Source of the DNA: CAZGVW01 sp964529265 | GTDB taxonomy: Bacteria; Planctomycetota; Phycisphaerae; Phycisphaerales; UBA1924 | Assembly (NCBI GenBank): GCA_964529265.1 | Contig: CAZGVW010000285.1 | Location: 1-13,525, forward strand | Reading direction: 5' to 3' | DNA: 13,525 nt | In this document: positions 7,461 to 13,341 of the stretch, piece by piece | Numbering within the stretch: position 1 is the first letter of the stretch | Layout: each line of letters opens with the position of its first letter | Translations under genes and position numbers: made by a program | The notes under the pieces: model-generated | Databases searched by the model: none | Seen by the model: only the letters and a program-made list of their open reading frames with translations | Told to the model about the DNA's origin: nothing

Positions 7461-7506
7461 GGGGAGTTCACCACGGAGGCACAGAGGGCACAGAGAAGGA
7501 AGAGTT
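7461..7506. repeat. Solo CACAGAG-ladder repeat arm (element D)
   Basis: GGGGAGTTCACCACGGAGG followed by CACAGAGGGCACAGAGAAGG, then a purine tract and six Ts (7505-7510). It matches the arms of element A (GAGTTCA plus CACAGAG units) rather than B or C. No inverted partner is found nearby. It lies between convergent genes (stops at 7427 and 7576), so it cannot serve as a promoter for either. The T-run is not preceded by an obvious strong stem, so a terminator is unproven. Confidence 0.75.
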
Positions 7507-7575
7507 TTTTGGTTTGGGGCGCGCGTTTGCCGGCGAGTGTGAATGTTGGCGGGGGTGTTGCGGAGCAGGAATGGT

Positions 7576-8634
7576 CTAGACGGCCGCGCCGCAGAGTTTG
7601 TAGAGGATGCGCGCGCCGACGTTGGCGTCCCACTCGTTCGAATCGTCGCCGGGCGCGGGGCAGACTTCGCAGAGGTCGAAGCCGATGATCGTGCGGCCGG
7701 ATGTCTTGAGGATTTCCAGCAGCAGACAGGCCTCGACGAATGAAAGTCCGCCGGGCACGGGCGTGCCGGTGCTCGGGCAGAGCGATGGATCGAGCCCATC
7801 GATATCGAACGAGATGTAGACGTGCTTCGGCAGGGGCGCGATGGCTTCGTTGCACAGCGCTGCGAAGCGCTCGCCGCCATCGATGCGGCGGCGCCAGTCG
7901 AGATCGAAGTGCGGGCGGATGCGACCATTCGATTCCTTCGCGAAGGCGATTTCGCCCTCTCCGACGTCGCGCAGGCCGATCTGGATGAGGCTGGCGACGC
8001 CCTCGAGGCGCGTGATGACATTCCACATGATGGAGGCGTGCGACCACGTGAATCCTTCGAAGGCTTCGCGCAGGTCCATGTGGGCATCAATCTGGAGGAC
8101 GCCGAGGCCGTCTTTGGCGCCGGAGGCTTTCACATGCTCCGCGCAGGTCTGGATCGCGCCGAAGGGGGTGGAATGATCGCCGCCGACGAGGCCGGGGGTC
8201 TTTCCATCGGCGAGGATGCGCGCGACGCGGCGGCGGACGTGCTCATTCACTTCGGCGCCCGCGGCATTGATGCGGGCGACGGCGTCGGCGTCGTCATCCT
8301 CCGCGCCGCCCTTCTCGATGATGGGGCCGGCGAGGAGGCGCATGCCGCGGGAGCGGGTGAGGATGTCCGGCGAGACCTCTTCCATGAAGATGCCGGCTTC
8401 GTACACGCGCCCGAACTGCAAGTCGAAGAGATCGACCTGCGACGAGGCGCGGCGGATGGCTTCTGGGCCGCGCGAGGCGCCGCCGCCGTAGGAGGTGGTG
8501 GGGTCGAAGGGAACGGGCAGCAGGATGATGCGAGACTCTTCCCGGGTGAAGGGCAGGCCGAAGACGCCCGCGCCGGGCTTGGCCGCGGCGTCGGGGTCGA
8601 ATGGGCGGGGGGTTGCTGTGGAGCGCTCGCTCAT
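7576..8634 (-). CDS. speB: Arginase/agmatinase-family ureohydrolase
   Basis: A 352-residue protein with all the ureohydrolase manganese ligands: H154 in VGGDHSTP, D183, H185 and D187 in IDAHMDLRE, and D277 and D279 in YISFDIDGLDPS; E323 in DLCEVCP matches the conserved acidic residue near the end. Family enzymes hydrolyse agmatine, arginine or related guanidino compounds to urea plus an amine, using two Mn ions in the cytoplasm. The segment following SFDID (LDPSLCPSTGTPVPGGLS) resembles agmatinases more than arginases, suggesting agmatine to putrescine, but substrate choice in this family is hard to read from sequence, so the symbol is provisional. An N-terminal extension of about 30 residues precedes the fold. 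ATG 8634 is preceded on the minus strand by TATCCT 7 nt upstream and no Shine-Dalgarno, pointing to a leaderless mRNA. No other polyamine genes are nearby. Confidence 0.92.
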   Translation of the reverse strand: MSERSTATPRPFDPDAAAKPGAGVFGLPFTREESRIILLPVPFDPTTSYGGGASRGPEAIRRASSQVDLFDLQFGRVYEAGIFMEEVSPDILTRSRGMRLLAGPIIEKGGAEDDDADAVARINAAGAEVNEHVRRRVARILADGKTPGLVGGDHSTPFGAIQTCAEHVKASGAKDGLGVLQIDAHMDLREAFEGFTWSHASIMWNVITRLEGVASLIQIGLRDVGEGEIAFAKESNGRIRPHFDLDWRRRIDGGERFAALCNEAIAPLPKHVYISFDIDGLDPSLCPSTGTPVPGGLSFVEACLLLEILKTSGRTIIGFDLCEVCPAPGDDSNEWDANVGARILYKLCGAAV

Positions 8635-8641
8635 TGGGGGG

Positions 8642-8647
8642 AGGATA
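8642..8647 (-). promoter_or_regulatory. Putative -10 box (TATCCT) of the ureohydrolase gene
   Basis: On the minus strand TATCCT is followed by seven bases (CCCCCCA) and then ATG, the spacing expected if transcription starts at the start codon. The -35 position would fall inside the left arm of repeat element C. Confidence 0.5.
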
Positions 8648-8653
8648 GGAATG

Positions 8654-8874
8654 AACGCAGAGGAGCGCAGAGGGACGCGGAGTAAGACAGGGGAAGGGGA
8701 GGACAGAGGAGATGGGGATCGACGCCCTGACAGACGTGCGGCGGCGCCTGGGCCGAGGCGCGGCCTTCCGCCGCACCCGCAATTCTATTCTTGGCTTCTC
8801 CCCGGAATCGTCACCCGTATGCTCTCGCTCCTCCTCTGTCTTCCTCCGCGTCCCTCTGTGCTCCTCTGCGTTCC
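8654..8874. repeat. Paired inverted-repeat element C (GCAGAGG ladder)
   Basis: The left arm, from 8654, reads AACGCAGAGGAGCGCAGAGG and continues GACGCGGAGTAAGACAG. The right arm (8831-8874), as reverse complement, reads AACGCAGAGGAGCACAGAGG and continues GACGCGGAGGAAGACAG, so the arms agree over nearly 40 bases with two mismatches. Spacer of about 120 nt with no gene seen. The element occupies most of the gap between the divergent ureohydrolase and zinc-ribbon genes, close to both putative -10 boxes. Same subfamily and 10-nt period as element B. Confidence 0.85.
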
Positions 8875-8893
8875 ATCCCCTCTCCGGCCCGCG

Positions 8894-8899
8894 TATGCT
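8894..8899 (+). promoter_or_regulatory. Putative -10 box (TATGCT) of the 8909-9718 gene
   Basis: TATGCT ends 9 nt before the GTG start at 8909. A weak TTCCAT lies 17 nt further upstream (8871-8876) at the right distance for a -35. GGAGG at 8900-8904 lies between box and start; its spacing of 4 nt is short for a Shine-Dalgarno. Confidence 0.45.
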
Positions 8900-8908
8900 G
8901 GAGGCGTC

Positions 8909-9718
8909 GTGACCGAGCCGCATGAACAGCATGGCGACCCGTCGCGGGACGATCCGCACATTCCTCTCTCCCCCTCCGCGCGCGGAGGGGGCGAGCCGAA
9001 GGGGCGCATCGATGCGCCGTCGCTGACGGATGAGGCCAGCGCAGCCGCGGATCGGTGCCCGAAGTGCGGCGCGGAGATGTCTTCTCCGGACGCGGTGGTC
9101 TGCGTGAAGTGCGGTTACGACATGCGGTCGAACAAGCCGGCGAAGACGGAAGTCGGCGCGGCGAAGGATGGCGATGAGGGGGACGAGGCGCCGGCCGAGG
9201 CGACGATCTTCATCGAGGAAGACCACATCGGTTGGAAGATTCCGCTCGTGATCGGCGCGGCGGCGCTTGTCTCGGCGGCGACGCTGGCGGGCGTGCAGGC
9301 GGAGGGCGGCTGGCTGCGCGCGGTGGTGCGGGTGCTGCTGTATGGGCCGCTTCAGATCGGGCTCGGCGTCGGGGCGGTGGCGATCACAGCGCGACTGCTC
9401 GAGGAGCGCGTGGGGCGTCTGGAACTCGCGCTCGGGCGCATGACGCTTGCGATCGGCCTGTTCTATCTCTTCTTCATGATCGGGCAGACGATGAACCTGC
9501 ACCCGGCGGTGCAGTGGATGATCGGCGCGGGGCTGGGCGGCGCGGCGTACTTCCTCGTCGTGTGGCTGATGTTCGCGATCTGGCCTGCGGTGGCGCTGAT
9601 GCTCGCGGGCGTGCATTTTGCGCTGTGGCTGGTGTTGAAGGGGACGGTGGTGCTGATTGATTGGATCGAATCGGCGCCCGGGGCGGCGTCCACGGCGGCG
9701 ACCGGCGGCGGAGGTTGA
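8909..9718 (+). CDS. Zinc-ribbon polytopic membrane protein, unknown function
   Basis: A 269-residue protein. A hydrophilic N-terminal tail (1-48) is followed by a Cys4 ribbon (CPKCG with C50 and C53; CVKCGYDMRSNKP with C65 and C68), an acidic linker (80-108), and four or five hydrophobic segments at about 110-129, 137-161, 178-194, 202-222 and 224-250. A cytosolic ribbon on a membrane domain is the likely arrangement. No transport or enzymatic motif is recognised. The chosen start is GTG 8909, because it follows TATGCT by 9 nt and no in-frame ATG occurs before the ribbon; the frame is open further upstream, but that would translate repeat element C. Residues 20-29 (LSPSARGGGE) are encoded by an imperfect 30-nt palindrome, which looks like a repeat element captured in frame. 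Divergent from the ureohydrolase gene. Confidence 0.82.
   Translation: MTEPHEQHGDPSRDDPHIPLSPSARGGGEPKGRIDAPSLTDEASAAADRCPKCGAEMSSPDAVVCVKCGYDMRSNKPAKTEVGAAKDGDEGDEAPAEATIFIEEDHIGWKIPLVIGAAALVSAATLAGVQAEGGWLRAVVRVLLYGPLQIGLGVGAVAITARLLEERVGRLELALGRMTLAIGLFYLFFMIGQTMNLHPAVQWMIGAGLGGAAYFLVVWLMFAIWPAVALMLAGVHFALWLVLKGTVVLIDWIESAPGAASTAATGGGG
8966..8995. repeat. Palindrome inside a coding region
   Basis: CCCCCTCCGCG (8970-8980) and CGCGGAGGGGG (8981-8991) form a perfect 22-bp palindrome; with one mismatch it extends to 30 nt (8966-8995). It lies in frame within the N-terminal tail of the zinc-ribbon membrane protein, encoding LSPSARGGGE, a part of the protein with no domain. Confidence 0.8.
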
Positions 9719-9733
9719 GCAATCCATTTTGAC

Positions 9734-9859
9734 GGTGGCATCGGCGTCCCGCCTGTGTCGCGGCGCAGCCGCGAAGCGATGGCGGCGCAGGCGGCGCGGG
9801 CGGCGCATGGACGCTCGCTCGCCGCTTTGCGGCGACACAGGCGGGACGCCTGTGCCACC
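9734..9859. repeat. Long inverted repeat with 28-nt arms
   Basis: The left arm 9734-9761 (GGTGGCATCGGCGTCCCGCC, then TGTGTCGC) and the right arm 9832-9859 (GCGACACAGGCGGGACGCC, then TGTGCCACC) are complementary at 26 of 28 positions, separated by 70 nt of GCG-rich sequence. It fills the gap between the convergent zinc-ribbon membrane gene and proB. I recall arms of this GGTGGCACAGGCGTCCC type as frequent interspersed repeats in planctomycete genomes; that is from memory. In a transcript it could fold into a long stem between convergent genes, but no T-run is present. It coincides with the change in base skew described in the findings. Confidence 0.85.
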
Positions 9860-9884
9860 AGGGCTTGACGCCTGTGCCACCAGG
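9845..9884. repeat. Direct repeat of an 18-nt unit with terminal hairpin
   Basis: GACGCCTGTGCCACCAGG occurs at 9845-9862 (within the right arm of the long inverted repeat) and again at 9867-9884. The second copy can pair GACGCC (9867-9872) with GGCGTC (9883-9888), making a small hairpin that overlaps the proB stop codon at 9887-9889. Confidence 0.8.
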
Positions 9885-9886
9885 CG

Positions 9887-11026
9887 TCACGCCAGCGCCA
9901 GGTTATCCCTGTGGATCACTTCCTCATACTCCGCCGCGCCCAGGATGGCCGCGATCTGGTCGCTCTTCTTCCCGGCGATCTTCCGCACATCCGCGCTTGA
10001 ATAGTTCACCAGACCGCGCGCCATCTCCGCGCCCGCCTCGTCGAGCACGCTCACCGTATCGCCGGGCTTGAACTCACCCGTCACCTCGCGCACGCCGATC
10101 GGGAGCAGGCTCCGCCGTTTCTCGCGCAGCGCGCTCACGGCCCCCGCATCGACTTTCACCGACCCCGCCGGCTTCTGGAAGAACGCGATCCACCGCTGCC
10201 GCCCGCGCATCTTCTCCGGGCGCGGATCGAACACCGTGCCCAGCGGCTCGCCCTTCATCACGCGCAGCAGCGAATCCGGCTCGCGCCCGCTGGCGATGAT
10301 CATGCGCTCGCCCGCGCGCATGCACATCTCCGCCGCGTCGAGTTTCGTCGCCATCCCCCCCACGGCGACGTCGGACCCCTTCCCCCGCGCCATCGCGCGC
10401 ACCTCCGGCGTGATCTCCGTCACCCGGGGCAGAATCTTCCCGCCCTTGTCTGGGGGCCCGTCGTAGAACCCGTCGATCGTCGTCAGCAGCACCACCAGTT
10501 GCGCGCCGACCAGGTGCCCGACGAGCGCCGCAAGCCGATCGTTGTCTCCGACGCGGATCTCATCCACCGCCACCGTGTCGTTCTCGTTGATGATCGGCAC
10601 GGCGCCGGCCTCGAGCAGCCTGTGCAGCGTGTTCCGCGCGTTCAGGTGCCGCTCGCGCTCGCGCATGTCGGCGTGCGTGAGGAGCACCTGCCCGACGCTC
10701 ACGCCGCGCTCCGCGAAGAGGTCGCGATAGAGTTCGATCAGCCGGGCCTGCCCCAGCGCCGCCGCGGCTTGGAGGCTCGGCAGGTCCTTCGGCCGCTTGG
10801 CCAGGCCCAGATCCGGCAGGCCCGCGGCAATCGCGCCGGATGACACGAGCGTCACCTGCCGCCCGCCGGCGCGCACCTCCGCCACCTGCCGCACCAGGTC
10901 CGCAATCTGTGATTCATCCAGCCGGTTGTGGTCATCCACCAGCGCGCGGCTGCCGACCTTGACGACAAGGCGCTTGACTGATGAGATCCATGTCCGCCCC
11001 AACGAGTCGCCCGCAAGGCTTTCCAT
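9887..11026 (-). CDS. proB: Glutamate 5-kinase
   Basis: ProB phosphorylates glutamate to glutamyl 5-phosphate, the first step of proline synthesis, in the cytoplasm, and is typically inhibited by proline. The 379-residue protein has the amino-acid-kinase domain (about 17-265), with KVGSRALVD, LVSSGAIAAG, the substrate-binding NENDTVAVDE followed by VGDNDRLAALVG, LLTTIDGFYD and GGMATKLDAA. A C-terminal PUA domain (about 278-365, with RRSLLPIGVREVTGEFKPGD) follows, as in the full-length Escherichia coli enzyme (367 residues). The frame allows GTG at 11032, two codons earlier, but I chose ATG 11026: TAGGCT ends exactly 7 nt before it, giving a leaderless arrangement. proA lies on the opposite strand beyond one intervening gene, so the pair does not form the common proBA operon. 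The coding strand is G-rich. Confidence 0.95.
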   Translation of the reverse strand: MESLAGDSLGRTWISSVKRLVVKVGSRALVDDHNRLDESQIADLVRQVAEVRAGGRQVTLVSSGAIAAGLPDLGLAKRPKDLPSLQAAAALGQARLIELYRDLFAERGVSVGQVLLTHADMRERERHLNARNTLHRLLEAGAVPIINENDTVAVDEIRVGDNDRLAALVGHLVGAQLVVLLTTIDGFYDGPPDKGGKILPRVTEITPEVRAMARGKGSDVAVGGMATKLDAAEMCMRAGERMIIASGREPDSLLRVMKGEPLGTVFDPRPEKMRGRQRWIAFFQKPAGSVKVDAGAVSALREKRRSLLPIGVREVTGEFKPGDTVSVLDEAGAEMARGLVNYSSADVRKIAGKKSDQIAAILGAAEYEEVIHRDNLALA

Positions 11027-11033
11027 GGTCACC

Positions 11034-11039
11034 AGCCTA
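11034..11039 (-). promoter_or_regulatory. Putative -10 box (TAGGCT) of proB
   Basis: On the minus strand TAGGCT is followed by seven bases (GGTGACC) and ATG. TTGCGA (11060 to 11055, minus strand) lies 15 nt upstream and could be a weak -35 with a short spacer. The gap between proB and the divergent gene is only about 60 bp, so promoters for both must share it. Confidence 0.5.
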
Positions 11040-11086
11040 CGCTCTCCCGCACGCTCGCAAGTAGCGGTGGCCCGGACCCATTCCCA

Positions 11087-11806
11087 GTGCCCGAGGTTGA
11101 CGGCGACATTTCGGCAGGGTTTGTCGTGACACGGCTCGTCGATCGACCCGGGTGGTGCGATGCGACACTCCTGCCTCCGCGCCTACTGACGATCTCGCCG
11201 TGCTTCACGCGAGTGATTCCGCCGCCACTCGCGCCCGCTGATGAGACCCTTGCCGCGCTCGCGGACATGCTGGTCTCGGGAAACGATCTCACGCCAGCGC
11301 TCGCCGAGCGCATCGCGCGCGTGCTGATGCGCGAGCGAGCGTCTGGTCGCTACGAGGTCTTAGGATTGCTCGCCTCCAGGGACGCCGCCTCCGAGATCAT
11401 CGCGCTGCTGCCGCAGGACGAGGACTGGATATGCGTCGAAGTCGGTGTCCCTCCGGTCGAGGCGATGGAGATTCTCTCCAAGGCACAGGAGGGAGGGTGG
11501 GGCGCCCTCTGCTTGCTCGAACGCCGCGCGCCCTGCGATCCGAGCCTCTTCACACTTGGATACGAGATCGTCGGAGATGATTGGCATCACCTGCACAGCT
11601 GGCTCTGCAACCACCTGGATGAGGATGCGAACGACCGGCTGGGAATCACGCCGGGCCGCCTCGGGCTCCTCCAATCTCTTGCGGAGGCGCGAGCGGTCGC
11701 AGAATTGATCAATGCCGAAGAATTCGGCGAGCCCGTTGACTGGCGCCCCATCCGACTCAGCGTTGAAGCCACATTGGCGCGGCGCCTTTTGGAGCGTGCA
11801 GACTGA
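11087..11806 (+). CDS. Hypothetical protein between proB and proA
   Basis: A 239-residue protein with no recognised domain, signal peptide or membrane helix. The middle is alpha-helical in character (about 50-110); the C-terminal half contains GYEIVGDDWHHLHSWLCNHL (about 157-176), then LGLLQSLAEARAVAELI and a closing helix. It is acidic, with several Cys and Trp. The chosen start is GTG 11087; another in-frame GTG at 11126 is equally possible, as neither has a clear Shine-Dalgarno or TAnnnT box. It starts about 60 bp from the divergent proB and ends 43 nt before proA, so it may share a transcript with proA. Its plus-strand G and C contents are nearly balanced, unlike the C-rich proA next to it, which may hint at separate origin. 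The His/Trp-rich segment loosely recalls small immunity-type proteins, but that is too weak to use as a call. Confidence 0.75.
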   Translation: MPEVDGDISAGFVVTRLVDRPGWCDATLLPPRLLTISPCFTRVIPPPLAPADETLAALADMLVSGNDLTPALAERIARVLMRERASGRYEVLGLLASRDAASEIIALLPQDEDWICVEVGVPPVEAMEILSKAQEGGWGALCLLERRAPCDPSLFTLGYEIVGDDWHHLHSWLCNHLDEDANDRLGITPGRLGLLQSLAEARAVAELINAEEFGEPVDWRPIRLSVEATLARRLLERAD

Positions 11807-11832
11807 CGCGCCGCCGCCCCTCCCCCACCATC

Positions 11833-11838
11833 TACAAT
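11833..11838 (+). promoter_or_regulatory. Putative -10 box (TACAAT) of proA
   Basis: TACAAT is close to the standard -10 consensus and ends 11 nt before ATG 11850, implying a leader of only a few bases. It lies just after the stop of the upstream gene (11806), so proA can probably be transcribed on its own. No clear -35 is seen. Confidence 0.5.
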
Positions 11839-11849
11839 CGCCCAAGCCC

Positions 11850-13148
11850 ATGCCCCCCGCCCTCCCCCAGCACATGGCCGATCTCGCCGCCCGCGCCCGC
11901 GCCGCGGCCCGCCGCGTCGCCGCGATGAGCGCTCCCGAGCGGGCCGAGGCCATCGGCTTCATGGGCGACGCCATCGACGGCGCCACCGCCGCGATCCAGC
12001 GCGCCAACAGCGAAGACATGGCCGCCGCGAAGGGCGCCGGCCTCTCAGGCGCCATGCTCGATCGCCTCCTGCTCACGCCGCAGCGCATCAAGGCCATGGC
12101 CGATGGCGTCCGCGCCGTCGCGGCGCAGCGAGATCCCCTCGGCGTCGTCCTCGAAACCCACAAGCGGCCCAACGGCCTGATCATCGAGAAGGTCCGCGCC
12201 CCGATCGGCGTCATCCTCGTCATCTACGAATCGCGCCCCAACGTCACGGCCGACGCCGCGGCCCTCTGCCTCAAATCCGGCAACGCCTGCATCCTCCGCG
12301 GCGGGAGCGAGGCCATCCGCTCCAACACAGCGATTCTCGAGGCGATGATCCCGCAGACGGCCGCGCGATCCGATTCGGCGCCGCGACCCGGCGCCCTTCC
12401 CGGGGGCGCCGTCCAGCTCGTCCCCGTCACCGATCGCGCCGCCGTCCACGAACTCCTCCAGCTCGATCAATACATCGATCTCGTCGTCCCCCGCGGCGGC
12501 GAAGGCCTCATCCGCGCCGTCGCCGAGAAATCGCGCATCCCCGTCCTCAAGCACTACAAGGGCGTCTGCCACACGTACATCGATGCCGCGGCCGACCTCG
12601 ACATGGCGCTTTCCATCGCCGTGAACGCCAAGTGCCAGCGCCCCGGCGTCTGCAACGCGATGGAGACGCTCCTCGTGCATGAGAAGGTCGCCGAAGCCTT
12701 CCTTCCGCGATTCGCGGAGGCCGTGCGCCCGCACAAACTCGAACTCCGCGCCGATGACCGCGCCCGCGCCATCTTCGAGAAGGCCGGCGCGCCCGCGAAA
12801 CCCGCCACCGAGGAAGACTGGTTCACCGAATACCTCGACATGATCCTCTCCGTGCGCATCGTCCCCGATGTCGCCGCGGCGATCGACCACATCGAGCACT
12901 ACGGCTCCCGCCACTCCGACGCCATCGTCACCACGAACGGCGCCGCCGCGGAGCAGTTCACGCGCGAAGTCGATTCCGCCACCGTCTACGTCAACGCCTC
13001 CACGCGTTTCACCGACGGGGCCGAGTTCGGCAAGGGCGCGGAAGTGGGCATCTCCACCGACAAACTCCACGCCCGCGGCCCCTGCGGCGTCGAGGAACTC
13101 ACCACGTACAAGTACATCATCCGCGGCAAGGGGCAGATTAGGGAATGA
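11850..13148 (+). CDS. proA: Gamma-glutamyl phosphate reductase
   Basis: ProA reduces glutamyl 5-phosphate to glutamate 5-semialdehyde with NADPH, the second step of proline synthesis, in the cytoplasm. The 432-residue product (E. coli ProA is 417) is an aldehyde-dehydrogenase-superfamily protein. IGVILVIYESRPNVTADAAALCLKSGNACILRGG is the hallmark cofactor-binding region (split here by description only: it begins at about residue 119), and the catalytic cysteine is C268 in QRPGVCNAMETLLV. The C-terminal VNASTRFTDGAEFGKGAEVG and KLHARGPCGVEEL motifs are also typical. The start at ATG 11850 follows TACAAT by 11 nt and gives the expected N-terminus; ATG 11874 (MADLAARARA) is an alternative, and the open frame upstream overlaps the preceding gene out of register. 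Coding-strand codons end mostly in C, in contrast to the G-ending codons of gatA. Confidence 0.96.
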   Translation: MPPALPQHMADLAARARAAARRVAAMSAPERAEAIGFMGDAIDGATAAIQRANSEDMAAAKGAGLSGAMLDRLLLTPQRIKAMADGVRAVAAQRDPLGVVLETHKRPNGLIIEKVRAPIGVILVIYESRPNVTADAAALCLKSGNACILRGGSEAIRSNTAILEAMIPQTAARSDSAPRPGALPGGAVQLVPVTDRAAVHELLQLDQYIDLVVPRGGEGLIRAVAEKSRIPVLKHYKGVCHTYIDAAADLDMALSIAVNAKCQRPGVCNAMETLLVHEKVAEAFLPRFAEAVRPHKLELRADDRARAIFEKAGAPAKPATEEDWFTEYLDMILSVRIVPDVAAAIDHIEHYGSRHSDAIVTTNGAAAEQFTREVDSATVYVNASTRFTDGAEFGKGAEVGISTDKLHARGPCGVEELTTYKYIIRGKGQIRE

Positions 13149-13191
13149 GTCTCGCGGCCGGCCACACTCTGCGGCCCGGCATTCCTGGTAG

Positions 13192-13255
13192 CCCGGCTCT
13201 CCAGAGCCGGGTTCCTGAGGAGCGGGTTCCTGGTGGCCCGGTTCTCCGAGCCGGG
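13192..13255. repeat. Tandem hairpins downstream of proA
   Basis: Hairpin 1 has CCCGGCTCT (13192-13200) and AGAGCCGGG (13203-13211), a perfect 9-bp stem with a 2-nt gap. Hairpin 2 has CCCGGTTC (13237-13244) and GAGCCGGG (13248-13255), an 8-bp stem with one G-U pair. Both are preceded by a similar TTCCTGGTRG flank, so this is a diverged tandem duplication of about 45 bp. It starts 43 nt after the proA stop and may act as a transcription or mRNA 3' end, but no strong T-run follows. The gap 13149-13341 holds nothing else I can name. Confidence 0.75.
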
Positions 13256-13341
13256 TCTTCTTCCATTCCGCGCGGCCCCCCTTACTCCAATCCCTCCCCG
13301 CGGCTGGAACTTACATCCCCCCTCCGCGAACATGTCCGCGG

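Noticed and set aside
7461..7510. Intrinsic terminator between the convergent genes
   Set aside because: A six-T run exists at 7505-7510, but the sequence before it is a direct ladder repeat rather than a strong stem.
1762..9859. CRISPR array or spacer-like structure formed by the repeated arms
   Set aside because: Copies are few, inverted, diverged and separated by genes; there is no regular repeat-spacer alternation and no cas gene.
8294..9880. Long minus-strand open frame spanning the repeats, the zinc-ribbon gene and the end of the ureohydrolase gene
   Set aside because: It runs through two repeat elements and opposite a well-supported gene, and its product is Arg-rich without domain features.
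9700..9900. dif-like chromosome resolution site at the skew switch
   Set aside because: No 28-bp sequence with the AT-rich centre and flanking half-sites expected of dif is visible; the region is entirely GC-rich repeat.
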